64,000 nucleotides of DNA from Sphingosinicella sp. (lineage in GTDB: Bacteria > Pseudomonadota > Alphaproteobacteria > Sphingomonadales > Sphingomonadaceae): the NCBI RefSeq assembly GCF_013911755.1, contig NZ_JACESP010000013.1, positions 42,022 through 106,021 of the forward strand. The letters are read 5' to 3'. A model generated the notes under the pieces. It ran no database searches and had not been told where the DNA came from. It saw only the letters and a program-made list of their open reading frames with translations. The translations under genes and the position numbers were made by a program. Shown piece by piece: positions 33,286 through 42,540 of the stretch; position 1 is the stretch's first letter; every line of letters starts with the position of its first letter.

Positions 33286-34584
33286 TCAGCGCGCGCGCGG
33301 CAGCAGGCATATCATCGCCGCCGCGATCAACCCGCCGACGCCCATCAGCAGCGAAACGATCAGCAGACTATTCCCACCGGCAAACAACGCACCCGCGACG
33401 ACCGGCCCCAGTGCAGAGCCGCCGCGCCCGACGCCGATCACGAACCCGGTTCCGCTGGCGCGCAGCGCCGCCGGATAGGTCTGGGCGAAGATCGGGTACA
33501 TGCCGACAACCCCGGCATTGACGAAGAATGCCGCCACGGCAGCCGTGATCGAAAGCCGCGTGAGATCAGCGCCGACGAGGCCGAAAGCCCCGATCGCGAG
33601 AAACCCGGCCAGCATCGCACCGGCAACGAGGGGGCGCAGGTTGAAACGCTGGCTCGCGAGACCGATGACCAGGGCACCCGCCAGATTTCCGACATTGGCC
33701 GCGACGAGCACGCGGCCCGCCTCCGCCGCATCGAAGCCGAGATCGACGACGATCTTCGGAATCCATTTCTGGATGTAATAGAAAAACAGGATCTGCGCGA
33801 AATAGGCCGTGGTGAGCAGGATCGTCACGCGCGCATAGTTCTGAGAAAAGAGCGAAGCGATGGACGGCTTCACGACCTGTTCCGGCGGCGCGGGCAGCGC
33901 ATCGACCGGCGCGTGGCCAAGTTTCCGGAGCATTTGATTGACGCTTTCAAGCGCACCTGCCGGTCGCCGCGCAATCAGCGATTCGATCGATTCCGGCAAA
34001 AAGAAAACCACCAGTGGAATTAACGCGGCCGTTGCCGCCGTACCGAGCATGAAGACGGATCGCCAGTCGCCCGTCGTCGCCAGCAATCCGGAAGCCACCA
34101 GTCCGCCCGAAATGGCGCCGACCGAATAGCCCGCGATGTTCAGCACCATGCTGAGACCGCGCCGGCGATCATTGGAGAACTCGGCGACCATTGCGCTCGT
34201 CGACGAGAGCATGCCACCGATGCCGATGCCCGTTAGAAATCGCACCGCAGAAAGCGTCATCACGTCGTTCGCGTAGAGCGCCGCGGCCATGCCGAGCGTC
34301 ATCACGATCAGGCAGGAAAGTATCGTCGGCCGCCGCCCGATCCTGTCGGCGATGTTGCCGATGAGCACGGAGCCTGCCGCCATGCCGAACAGTTCCATCG
34401 ACAGGACCACGCCCAGCGTCGCTCTATCCACACCCCACTCAGCCGCGATGCCGGGCGCCGCGAAACTGATCGCGAGCACGTCGAACCCGTCGAGCGCGTT
34501 GAGCGCGATGCACAGCGCCACGACAACAATCTGCGCCGGACGCATTGGCGAGGCTGCAAGCACCGCCCTTGGGTCATTGTTCAT
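33286..34584 (-). CDS. MFS transporter, aromatic acid:H+ symporter (AAHS) family
   Basis: A 432-residue twelve-helix major facilitator. The AAHS signature DGFD is in the first helix (NALDGFDVLAISFAAPGIA), and loop 2-3 carries GNIADRIGRRPTIL. Members import benzoate-type acids with protons. It lies 70 bp after the IclR gene in the same direction, as the last gene of an aldehyde dehydrogenase-SDR-IclR-transporter series, and ends convergent with the esterase 31 bp away. It is the likely importer for the carboxylate handled by those enzymes. Confidence 0.9.
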   Translation of the reverse strand: MNNDPRAVLAASPMRPAQIVVVALCIALNALDGFDVLAISFAAPGIAAEWGVDRATLGVVLSMELFGMAAGSVLIGNIADRIGRRPTILSCLIVMTLGMAAALYANDVMTLSAVRFLTGIGIGGMLSSTSAMVAEFSNDRRRGLSMVLNIAGYSVGAISGGLVASGLLATTGDWRSVFMLGTAATAALIPLVVFFLPESIESLIARRPAGALESVNQMLRKLGHAPVDALPAPPEQVVKPSIASLFSQNYARVTILLTTAYFAQILFFYYIQKWIPKIVVDLGFDAAEAGRVLVAANVGNLAGALVIGLASQRFNLRPLVAGAMLAGFLAIGAFGLVGADLTRLSITAAVAAFFVNAGVVGMYPIFAQTYPAALRASGTGFVIGVGRGGSALGPVVAGALFAGGNSLLIVSLLMGVGGLIAAAMICLLPRAR

Positions 34585-34654
34585 GCTGCCCCTCCCCCGC
34601 CGAACGCGCGCCGGATGGGCCGCCCGGACTCTTCATTGAATCTGGATACGCAGG

Positions 34655-35377
34655 CTACAGCGTCGCCAGATGCCTTGCGACGATCGCCGCCATTTCGGGA
34701 CGCCGCTCCAGGCAGCGCGACACCGGCCCGACCACCACCACGGACAAGCGCCGGTCGCTGCCCGGCAAAGGCAGGGCCACACCCGCAAGATCGGGCGTGT
34801 ATTCGGCGTTGCTCTGGTGCCAGCCGCGTTCGGCGGCGCGTGCCAGCTTCGCTTCCACCGCCTGCGGCGTGGTGGGCGTGGCGGGCGAATACGCGGTAAA
34901 ATCGATCTTGCGATACAGGCGCTCGCGTTCGTCCGGGCTCAGCTGCGCGAGAAGTGCACGCCCCGCCGAACTGGCATGGATCGGCACCCGGTCGCCGACG
35001 CTTGCGAAATAGCGCACCGGCTGACGCGACTCCGCGACATCCACGAAGGTTGCGAAGATGCCTGCTGGCGCCGAGATCGCCGCCGTCTCTCCGGTGGCTT
35101 CCATCAGATCGCGGGCCAGCCGCTGGAAGCGTTCGGGCAGCGGCTCTGCCCGCGTCACCGCTTCCGCGAGCACCAGCCAGCGGGGACTGGGATAATAGCT
35201 GCCGCGACCGCGCGGTTCGTAGAGATAGCCTTTGGCGGCGAGCGTACCCACCAGCTTGAACGTGCTCGAACGCGGCCAGCCGAGATCCACGGCCATCTCG
35301 GCGGGGGTCGCCGGCTTCAGCCGCTTCGCGAAATATTCGAGGATTTCCAGCACATTGGCTGCTTGCCGCACGATCAT
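34655..35377 (-). CDS. IclR-family transcriptional regulator
   Basis: A 240-residue regulator. The N-terminal winged helix is VLEILEYFAKRLKPATPAEMAVDLGWPRSSTFKLVGTLAAKGYLYEP (about 9-56), and the C-terminal effector domain follows with ASVGDRVPIHASSAGRALLAQLSP and RGWHQSNAEYTPDLAGVALPL. The ATG at 35377 is the natural fold start; longer in-frame readings overlap the SDR gene. It probably controls the divergent promoter at 37714-37792, where an IclR-like inverted repeat lies, in response to an aromatic or dicarboxylic acid. Confidence 0.9.
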   Translation of the reverse strand: MIVRQAANVLEILEYFAKRLKPATPAEMAVDLGWPRSSTFKLVGTLAAKGYLYEPRGRGSYYPSPRWLVLAEAVTRAEPLPERFQRLARDLMEATGETAAISAPAGIFATFVDVAESRQPVRYFASVGDRVPIHASSAGRALLAQLSPDERERLYRKIDFTAYSPATPTTPQAVEAKLARAAERGWHQSNAEYTPDLAGVALPLPGSDRRLSVVVVGPVSRCLERRPEMAAIVARHLATL

Positions 35378-35456
35378 GTTGGTTTTCGCCTGAAGGGTAT
35401 TGCAGCCTCCCGTATGGCCGAAGCGGCGCGCCCGGAAAAGCTGCAAGCACCTCGCG

Positions 35457-36221
35457 TCACCGTGCCGTGAAGCCGCCGTCGACCGGCAAGGCGACGCCGG
35501 TGACGAAGCTCGCCTCGTCGGAGACCATCCAGAGCACCGCGTCTGCCACCTCGCCCGGCTTAACGAGCCTGCCCATCGGCACCGCCGAGACGATCTTCGC
35601 CTCATTCGCCGCAGCTTCCGCCGGATCGCCGCTGCGGCCCGTGAAGCCGACCTTCATCGGCGTATCGGCAAGGCCGGGGCAAACGACGTTGACGCGGATA
35701 TTGTCGGGCGCGAAGGCGAGCGCGAGGCTTTTGCCGAGCCCGACGACGCCCCACTTCGCGGCGGAATAGATCGGGCTCATCATCGATCCGACGAGGCCGG
35801 AGATCGAGGATGTGAACACGATCGCACCGCCGCCGCGCGCGCGCATGTGCGGCGCCACTTGTCCGGCACCCAAGGCCGCTGCGGTGACGTTGAGCGCGAT
35901 CGCCTTGTCATAGGCGGCAAGATCGAGGTTTTCGACCGATGCCGGCCCGGGCATTCCGGCATGTGCCCACAGAATATCCGCGCCGCCCAGCGCCGCGACG
36001 GCGCGGTCGATGCTGTCGGTCGCACCTTCGGGCGTGGAGAGATCGGCGGCGACCGGTGTCACCCGGCTCTCCCCGAACTCGTGAACGAGCGCCGCAAGCG
36101 CATCCGGGTTGATATCGATGGCGGCAACGCGCGCGCCTTCGCGCACGAAACGCTCCACGCCGGCGCGGCCCATGCCCGATGCTGCGGCGGTGACGATGGC
36201 GAGCTTGCCCGAAAGGCGCAT
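35457..36221 (-). CDS. Short-chain dehydrogenase/reductase
   Basis: A 254-residue classical SDR with TAAASGMG (11-18) as cofactor motif, AHAG (87-90), and S139, Y152, K156 (YSAAK) as the catalytic set. The C-terminus SFVTGVALPVDGGFTAR is standard. The ATG at 36221 gives MRLSGKLAIV; a longer in-frame start overlaps the aldehyde dehydrogenase stop. It lies 10 bp after that gene, so an alcohol-to-aldehyde or ketone step followed by aldehyde oxidation is likely. Confidence 0.9.
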   Translation of the reverse strand: MRLSGKLAIVTAAASGMGRAGVERFVREGARVAAIDINPDALAALVHEFGESRVTPVAADLSTPEGATDSIDRAVAALGGADILWAHAGMPGPASVENLDLAAYDKAIALNVTAAALGAGQVAPHMRARGGGAIVFTSSISGLVGSMMSPIYSAAKWGVVGLGKSLALAFAPDNIRVNVVCPGLADTPMKVGFTGRSGDPAEAAANEAKIVSAVPMGRLVKPGEVADAVLWMVSDEASFVTGVALPVDGGFTAR

Positions 36222-36231
36222 GGTCTTGTCC

Positions 36232-37713
36232 TCAGTTTGCGAAGGGATCGGCGAAGGTGCCGGTGGTCGAAACGATCGTGGTCTTGGTTTCAAGGAACGG
36301 ATCGAGTCCCTCGATACCGTTCTCGCGGCCCCAGCCGCTCGCCTTGACGCCGCCGTAGGGCGTCGACCAGCGGATGTAGCGGTAGGTGTTCACCCACACC
36401 ATGCCCGCCTCGATCCGCGCGGCGACACGGTGCGCGCGGCCCGTGTCTCGTGTCCACAGCCCTGCGGCGAGCCCGTAGGGCGTCGAATTGGCGATGGAGA
36501 CTGCCTCCTCCTCACCGTCGAACGGGATGATCGCGGCCACCGGCCCGAAGATTTCCTCCTGCGCGATCCGCATGTCCGCCGAGACCCCCGCGAACACGCT
36601 CGGCTCGACGAAATAGCCGCCGGCGAGACCGTCGCGATCGATGCGCGCGCCGCCCGTTACCAGTTCGGCGCCCTCCGCGCGGCCGATCGCGACGTAGGAG
36701 AGCGTCTTTTCGAGCTGCTGCTGATGCGCCTGCGGGCCCATGTGCGTAGCGGGGTCGAGCGGCATTCCGACACGCACGCGCGCGGCGCGCTCGCGGAACG
36801 CCTCGACGACCCTGTCGTAGACAGGCCGCTCAACGAGGACGCGGCTGCCGAGTGCGCAGCTCTGGCCGCAGAGCGCCCATGCCGAGCCGGTCGCCGCGTT
36901 TAGCGCCTGATCGAGATCAGCGTCGGCAAAGAGGATATGGGGGGCCTTGCCGCCCAGTTCGAAGGTGCAGCGCGTCAGCGTGTCCGCGCCCGCTTTCAGG
37001 ATGGTCTTCGCCGTCGTCCCCTCGCCCGTGAAGCTGATCTTCGCGACATCGGGATGTTCCACCAGACGCGCACCAGCGACCGGGCCGTCACCCGGCACAA
37101 CGTTGACGACGCCGGGCGGAAACCCTGCCTCTTCGAACAGATGCGCCAGCGCCAGCGATGAGGCCGGAGTTTGCTCGGCGGGCTTCAGCACCACCGTGCA
37201 GCCCGCCGCGAGCGCTGGCCCGAGTTTCCACGCCGCCGCCATCAGCGGCACGTTCCACGGCGTGATCGCGCCGACCACGCCCACGGGATGGCGCGTGGTG
37301 AAGGCGTGAACGCTGTCGTCCATCGGAATGGTGCGCCCACCGAGCTTGTCGGCGAGCGAGGCGAACCAATGATAATATTGCGCGTGCAACCCGATATCGC
37401 CGCGCGATTCGCGCACGGCGCGTCCGTTGTCGCGCGTTTCGACCTCGGCGAGCGCACCGACGCGCGTTGCATAGAGGTCCGCGAATTTGCGCAAGAGCGC
37501 CGCGCGCTCCCACGGCGGCATCTTCCGCCACGGCCCCTCGAACGCCGCCTTCGCCGCCGCGACCGCCGCATCGATGTCGCGCGCGCCGCCGTAAGCCACG
37601 TCACCCCACGGCTGGCCCGTCGCCGGATCGATGCTCGGCCGCACGCCCCCATCGAGCGGGGCGACCCACGCGCCGCCAATGAAAAGACGATCGAAACGGA
37701 AACCGGTCGACAT
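36232..37713 (-). CDS. Aldehyde dehydrogenase (NAD(P)-dependent)
   Basis: A 493-residue ALDH of standard length. The active site is complete: N154 (TPWNVP), E252 (FELGGKAP) and catalytic C286 (GQSCALGSR). It also has EEIFGPVAAIIPF and the C-terminal YGGVKASGWGRENG. It oxidises an aldehyde to a carboxylic acid in the cytoplasm. First gene of the leftward operon, divergent from a CaiB-type CoA-transferase across a 79-bp promoter region. Confidence 0.94.
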   Translation of the reverse strand: MSTGFRFDRLFIGGAWVAPLDGGVRPSIDPATGQPWGDVAYGGARDIDAAVAAAKAAFEGPWRKMPPWERAALLRKFADLYATRVGALAEVETRDNGRAVRESRGDIGLHAQYYHWFASLADKLGGRTIPMDDSVHAFTTRHPVGVVGAITPWNVPLMAAAWKLGPALAAGCTVVLKPAEQTPASSLALAHLFEEAGFPPGVVNVVPGDGPVAGARLVEHPDVAKISFTGEGTTAKTILKAGADTLTRCTFELGGKAPHILFADADLDQALNAATGSAWALCGQSCALGSRVLVERPVYDRVVEAFRERAARVRVGMPLDPATHMGPQAHQQQLEKTLSYVAIGRAEGAELVTGGARIDRDGLAGGYFVEPSVFAGVSADMRIAQEEIFGPVAAIIPFDGEEEAVSIANSTPYGLAAGLWTRDTGRAHRVAARIEAGMVWVNTYRYIRWSTPYGGVKASGWGRENGIEGLDPFLETKTTIVSTTGTFADPFAN

Positions 37714-37723
37714 CGCGACTCCT

Positions 37724-37754
37724 CAAATAATTTCTATTTGTGGACATTTTTGTC
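37724..37754. promoter_or_regulatory. Inverted repeats in ALDH/CoA-transferase divergent promoter
   Basis: CAAATA-N5-TATTTG (37724-37740) is a perfect 17-bp inverted repeat followed directly by GACA-N4-TGTC (37743-37754). It lies in the only AT-rich stretch nearby and is a good candidate operator for the IclR protein encoded downstream. Confidence 0.5.
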
Positions 37755-37792
37755 TCTCTTTGGGAATAGAAGTCAAGACGGAGACGCGAACG

Positions 37793-38989
37793 ATGCTGGC
37801 ATTGCTGGAAGGAATACGGGTAATCGAGGTGGGCGCCGTGGTGCTCGGCCCCTATGCGGGTCAGTTGCTCGCGGACCTCGGCGCCGACGTCATCAAGGTC
37901 GAGCCCATGGAAGGCGATATCGCCCGCCATGCCCATCCGCGCGGCGAAGGCGGCGGCGCGCTTTTCGTGAACAACAACCGCAACAAGCGGATGCTAGCGA
38001 TCGACCTGAAGGCCGCCGAGGGCCGCGCGACCTTCGCGGAGCTGCTGAAAACCGCAGACGTTCTTTTCCACAACATGCGCATCGACGCCGCCGACCGTCT
38101 CGGCCTTGGCTTCGAGGCCGTGGCGGCGATCAATCCGCGCATCGTCCACTGCGCCGCCGTCGGCTTCGGCCAGCGCGGCCCGTATCGTGATCGCCCGGCC
38201 TTCGACGACATCATACAGGCGGTAAGCGGCATCGCGGGCCTCGGCACGGCAACGGGCGGCGACCCGCGCTTCGTCCCCACCATTCTCGCCGACAAAATCG
38301 CCGCGCTTCACGCGGTCTATGGGATCCTTGCCGCGCTCCTCGCCCGCGCGAACGGCCGCGAGGGGGCGATCAAGGTCGAGGTGCCAATGTTCGAGGCGCT
38401 GGCCGCGTTTCTTCTCAACGAGCATCTGGCAGCTGCAACGTTTGAGTCGGGGGGCGCCGTGGGCTATCCCCGCGTGCTCTCACCCAATCGCCGTCCGTTC
38501 CGCAGCGCCGACGGCTGGATCGCAGTGCTGCCCTACACGGACCGCCAGTGGCGCGCGTTCCTGTCGGAGATCGGCCGCGGAGATGTAGCGGAAGAAGGCT
38601 GGTTCCGCGATCCCCAGCAGCGCCCCGCGCATATCGACGAGCTCTACGCGCTCGTCGCCGAAAGCATGGCCGCGCGCACGACCGCCCAATGGATTGCCGC
38701 GCTTTCGGAGTGCGACGTGCCGTGCTCGGAAGTGAACAGCCTCGAAGACCTGCTCACCGACCCGCACCTCACCCAGGTCGGCTTTTTCGATGTTCCTGAT
38801 GGTTATCCCGAAGGCATTGTCCGTAGCCTGCCACAAGCCGTGCTGTTCCACGGCTTCGAACCCCAGCCCGACAGGGCGCCGCACGGTCTTGGAGAAGATA
38901 GCCGGGCTATCCTACGCGAAACCGGAATGCGGGAAAGCGACATCGATGCGCTGATCGCGATGGGCGTCGTCAATAGCGTCCCGGATTGA
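37793..38989 (+). CDS. CaiB/BaiF family III CoA-transferase
   Basis: A 398-residue class III CoA-transferase. It has ALLEGIRVIEVGAVVLGPYAGQLLADLGADVIKVE at the start, NNNRNKRMLAIDLKAAEGRATF, and the segment RPAFDDIIQAVSGIAG with the aspartate that carries the acyl anhydride in this family. Starting at the ATG 37793 gives the canonical N-terminus; longer in-frame readings enter the divergent ALDH gene. It would move CoA from a donor acyl-CoA to the carboxylate produced by the ALDH. Its end overlaps the convergent PaiB-like gene by 20 bp. Confidence 0.92.
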   Translation: MLALLEGIRVIEVGAVVLGPYAGQLLADLGADVIKVEPMEGDIARHAHPRGEGGGALFVNNNRNKRMLAIDLKAAEGRATFAELLKTADVLFHNMRIDAADRLGLGFEAVAAINPRIVHCAAVGFGQRGPYRDRPAFDDIIQAVSGIAGLGTATGGDPRFVPTILADKIAALHAVYGILAALLARANGREGAIKVEVPMFEALAAFLLNEHLAAATFESGGAVGYPRVLSPNRRPFRSADGWIAVLPYTDRQWRAFLSEIGRGDVAEEGWFRDPQQRPAHIDELYALVAESMAARTTAQWIAALSECDVPCSEVNSLEDLLTDPHLTQVGFFDVPDGYPEGIVRSLPQAVLFHGFEPQPDRAPHGLGEDSRAILRETGMRESDIDALIAMGVVNSVPD

Positions 38990-39581
38990 AGCGGCGCATC
39001 CACGCCGTCGTCGCTGCATCGGGAAGCGCCCCCAGAATGGATTGCAACGTTTCCGGCGCCTCGTCCTGCCCGAGCTTGAACCGTCCCGACAGCGACGTCA
39101 CGCGCGCCCGGAAGCCGATGATCTGGGCCAGCATGGTCTCGTAGCGCGTCCCCAGTGCATCGACATTCCACGGCTGCGGCCGACCCGTTTCCACCGCTTC
39201 GAGCAGAATCTGCAGCGAGGCTGCCGTGAAGGTCGGGTCGAACGTGATCTCAGCGCCGATTTTCAGCTGTGCATAATTCCACGTCGGCCCCCAGTTGCGG
39301 CGGCCAGCGTGTTCAGGGCTCACATAAGCGTCCGGTCCCTTGAACAAAATCGTCGCGCGGGGATCAGCGGCCAATGCGGCATGAAGGGGATTGGCCCGTC
39401 CCATGTGACCAATCAATTCAACGAGGCTTCCATCCTCGCCGAAAACACCGACAAGCGGCAACAAACTTGCCTCCATATCGGCCCCGCCGCTGCAGACCCA
39501 CGCGAGCGGATAGGCCTCGATCAGCGCACGCACATCGTCGCAAGCAAATTGTTCGAATATCGACACTGAATATTGCTCCAT
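38970..39581 (-). CDS. FMN-binding PaiB-like protein
   Basis: A 203-residue split-barrel flavin-binding protein of the PaiB negative regulator family. Family signs are AYPLAWVCSG, LIGHMGRANPLHAAL, FKGPDAYVSPEHAGRRNWGPTWNYA, and a C-terminal RFKLGQDEAPETLQSILGAL. It may act as a flavin-dependent reductase or regulator. The ATG at 39581 is chosen over an upstream TTG. It follows the LAL regulator gene by 44 bp in the same direction and is probably co-transcribed with it, suggesting a role in the same regulon. Confidence 0.8.
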   Translation of the reverse strand: MEQYSVSIFEQFACDDVRALIEAYPLAWVCSGGADMEASLLPLVGVFGEDGSLVELIGHMGRANPLHAALAADPRATILFKGPDAYVSPEHAGRRNWGPTWNYAQLKIGAEITFDPTFTAASLQILLEAVETGRPQPWNVDALGTRYETMLAQIIGFRARVTSLSGRFKLGQDEAPETLQSILGALPDAATTAWMRRFNPGRY

Positions 39582-39625
39582 CGTTTCCGCTCGCGAGGAG
39601 CCAATAATCTCTGCAGTGCAGGGCT

Positions 39626-42304
39626 TCAATTGGGGGGCGCAGGCTGCCCTGAAACGAGGCCGCGCTCGGCGGCGATGCGAACGGCATCACGGCGCTTGGC
39701 AACGCCGATTTTGCGAAACACCGATTTCAGCCGGTATTTTACGGTATCGGGCGACATGCCGATCAGCCGCGCGATCTCCTTGTTCGAATGGCCCTGGCTC
39801 AGATACAGCAGCACCTCGGCCTCCGCCTCGGTGAACGGCCCCTGCCCCGTCACGGTGTTACGGCAGGATGCGAGAGATTTTGCCAGCGTTTTCAGGAACT
39901 GGGCGCGGAAGCGATCCACCTGTGTGTCGGCGCGCATCGCATCTTCAAGGCAAGGCCCAACAAACTGCCGCGCGTCCACGAACGGCCGGACGATATCCTG
40001 AAACATCGCAATACTGACCGCCTCGTCGAAACAGTTGCGCGCATCATCGATCGCGCCCTGACCGCGCATCGCCGCCGCGGCCAGGATGTTGACATCGACC
40101 AGAAGCCGCCCCGCGCCGCGCTGATCCGCCCAAGCCCGCAAGCGCGTGAGTTCTTCCAGCGCAGCTTCGTGCGCACCGGTGAGCAGGCGAAGCCGCACCC
40201 TGCAGAGGGATGCCGCCACGGCAACGGGGCGGTACTGAGGAGACTCCTCCGTCATCATGTCGGCATAGCGATCGAGATCGATCGTCCCGGCCGCGGACAG
40301 GAACCCTTGAGAAACCTTCAGATCGATTTCGCAAATGTCCGCGAGCTGCTCGAGTTGCAGCAGGCGCCGACGCCCTGCCACGCGCCGCGCCCGCGCCACG
40401 ACATCGCATGCCTCGTCGAACGCGCCCTCGCCCGCCAGCGCGCCTGCTTCCGTGAAATAGGCCACCGCGTAGACATCGACCCAGCCATCCGACTGCTCCA
40501 TGTGCGGCAGCGCCCACGACAGCAGTTCGCGCGCCTCGGCAACGCGGTCCTGCTCGTAGAGCAGTTCCGCCTGAAACGCCGCGCAATTCGCGGCAAGGTC
40601 GGACCGGCTACCGAAATTCTCTACAATGGCCTGCCAAGCCGCCTGCAGGATCGTTCCCGCCTCCTTCGATCGTCCCTGCGCGCGCTTGATCCGCGCTTCG
40701 AGGAAGCGGGTGAAGAGATCGCTGTAGAGCGATCCGCAGGACTGATAATGTTCGCGCGCGGCGAGCGTCGGCTGCAACGCGCGTTCCAACCAGCCGCCCT
40801 CGAAATATTTGGCGCCCAGTGTTTCGGAGATGTTGGCGAGGACCAGATGATCGTTCGCCGGGAACTTGCGCAAAAGCGCCTCGCGCGCGAGTAGATCCTC
40901 GAACGCCATCGGCTGGTTCTCGTAGTCGGTGAGCGTATCGCCCACGACCTGCATTTCGATGCGGATAGCGGCGGAAAGCTCGGCCTTTTCGGCTTCGTCG
41001 GCGAGGCGGTCATACTCTGCGCGCGCCGCGCCCAGTTCACCCAGCTTGATCTGGAGATACACCTGCGCGAGCGCGAGGCCAGGACGCGCGCGGATGAGCG
41101 CGGCCGGCAATTTCGAAAGGCCGCGCTCGACGACGCCCTGCAAGCCCTGCGGTATCAACCGCCATCCCCCGGCCTCCTCGATAATCCCGGCCAACAGCAC
41201 ATCATCCGACGCGAGAATCGCGTGGTTCACGGCGTCGGCCACCATGCCGCGCTCAGCGAACCACTGCGCGATCCGCCGCTGAAGGGCGGAATAGCCGGCG
41301 CGATCGGATCGCTCGAAGCGGTCGCGCAGATATTCGGCGAACAGCTGGTGATAACGATACTCGCGTCGTTCCCACGTCACCGGCGCCAGAAAGACGCCCT
41401 GCTGCTCCAGCCGCTCCAGCACCAGCCAGCCGTCCTCGCGATCGCACAGCAGATCGACCATTCCGCCTGTCAGACGGTCGAGCAGCGCGGTGCGGATCAC
41501 GATCTCCCGCGTGTCCTGCGGCAGAGTCATCAGCACCTGCTCGGAAAGATAGCGCGCAAGATCGGTGCTGGACCCGCAATATTCATCGATCACCCGTCCT
41601 GCGTCCGCGCCGCGCTTCAGCGAAAGCGATGCCAGTTGCACGGCGATCGGCCAGCCTTCGGTCCGGTCCAGAATGGTTTCGATATCGGAAGATCTCAGTG
41701 GCTCGTCGGTGCGCGCCAGCAGACTTTCCGTCTCGGCGAGCGAGAATTTCAGCTGGTGCGCCGTGATTTCGAGCACCTGCTCTTCGGCCGCGAGCACAGA
41801 CTGGCCGAGCCGGGGATAGTCGCGCGATGCGAAAACGAAGTGACAGTTGGCGGGCGCAAGCCGGATCAGCGATTGCAGGAACGCCGCCACCGGTTCGCTG
41901 TCGGCGTGGTGAAGGTCGTCGAGGATCAGCACGAAGGGGTTCGAACGACCCGCGAGCCCGTTGATGATCGCCGAGAGCGCGGCACGTGGCGGCAAATCCG
42001 GCGAGGAGCTTTTCTGGCCTCCGTCCTGAGCGTCGCCGTGGATCGCGATCAAGAGGTAGCGCACCAGACGCTTCAAATCCCGGTCATCGCGTTCCAGCGT
42101 CAGCCAGGCCACCTGCGCCGCAGCTGGCGGCAGACTATCGCGCCACTGCGCAAGCAGGCTGGTCTTGCCATAACCGGCGGGCGCGTGGACGAGCGTGAGA
42201 CGATGGGACAGCGCATGGTTCAGCTGGCGCAGCAGAAGGCCGCGGTGAATCTGCTCGCCCATCCAAATCGGCGGATCGAATTTGGCGGCAATCACATCCA
42301 GCAT
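39626..42304 (-). CDS. MalT-type LuxR-family ATP-dependent regulator (LAL)
   Basis: An 892-residue STAND ATPase regulator. It has an N-terminal P-loop APAGYGKTSLL (Lys47), a Walker B-like FVLILDDLHHADSEP, then long TPR-like helical repeats, and a C-terminal LuxR HTH (EAEVLLYLSQGHSNKEIARLIGMSPDTVKYRLKSVFRKIGVAKRRDAV). Such proteins bind ATP and an inducer, oligomerise and activate promoters with repeated sites. The start is uncertain: the ATG at 42334, ten codons upstream, is also possible. It lies next to the divergent HyuA operon whose promoter carries paired TTACCC boxes, and it is the best candidate activator of the four promoters with these boxes. Confidence 0.9.
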   Translation of the reverse strand: MLDVIAAKFDPPIWMGEQIHRGLLLRQLNHALSHRLTLVHAPAGYGKTSLLAQWRDSLPPAAAQVAWLTLERDDRDLKRLVRYLLIAIHGDAQDGGQKSSSPDLPPRAALSAIINGLAGRSNPFVLILDDLHHADSEPVAAFLQSLIRLAPANCHFVFASRDYPRLGQSVLAAEEQVLEITAHQLKFSLAETESLLARTDEPLRSSDIETILDRTEGWPIAVQLASLSLKRGADAGRVIDEYCGSSTDLARYLSEQVLMTLPQDTREIVIRTALLDRLTGGMVDLLCDREDGWLVLERLEQQGVFLAPVTWERREYRYHQLFAEYLRDRFERSDRAGYSALQRRIAQWFAERGMVADAVNHAILASDDVLLAGIIEEAGGWRLIPQGLQGVVERGLSKLPAALIRARPGLALAQVYLQIKLGELGAARAEYDRLADEAEKAELSAAIRIEMQVVGDTLTDYENQPMAFEDLLAREALLRKFPANDHLVLANISETLGAKYFEGGWLERALQPTLAAREHYQSCGSLYSDLFTRFLEARIKRAQGRSKEAGTILQAAWQAIVENFGSRSDLAANCAAFQAELLYEQDRVAEARELLSWALPHMEQSDGWVDVYAVAYFTEAGALAGEGAFDEACDVVARARRVAGRRRLLQLEQLADICEIDLKVSQGFLSAAGTIDLDRYADMMTEESPQYRPVAVAASLCRVRLRLLTGAHEAALEELTRLRAWADQRGAGRLLVDVNILAAAAMRGQGAIDDARNCFDEAVSIAMFQDIVRPFVDARQFVGPCLEDAMRADTQVDRFRAQFLKTLAKSLASCRNTVTGQGPFTEAEAEVLLYLSQGHSNKEIARLIGMSPDTVKYRLKSVFRKIGVAKRRDAVRIAAERGLVSGQPAPPN

Positions 42305-42415
42305 GGGGCCCCGACCTCGCGCGCGTGATTTCATTCTACCGAATGAGCCGAAGTTACGGGTTGAGCGCGGGCCTGGCAACCGGGCGGGACGCTTGTGCAC
42401 GGTAGCCGCGGGGTT

Positions 42416-42464
42416 TTACCCGAATCGGGCAGGCGCATTACCCGTTCGCACCCGCTCACACCCG
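42416..42464 (+). promoter_or_regulatory. TTACCC-box array in LAL/HyuA intergenic region
   Basis: TTACCC occurs at 42416-42421 and 42438-42443 (22 bp apart). The second is followed by ACCCG at 42449-42454 and 42460-42464 in a roughly 10-bp rhythm (related units ending in ACCCG), forming a direct-repeat array. A mirrored CCCGTAA/TTACGGG pair sits at 42354-42360 and 42461-42467. The array is about 100 bp before the HyuA start. The 236-bp gap otherwise holds no gene. Confidence 0.55.
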
Positions 42465-42540
42465 TAATTCGCGTTGCGTACGAGGGGCCAGGCCCTTCAA
42501 ATCCCCCAGAGTTTGCGAGCGACGCTTCGAGGAGGATCAG

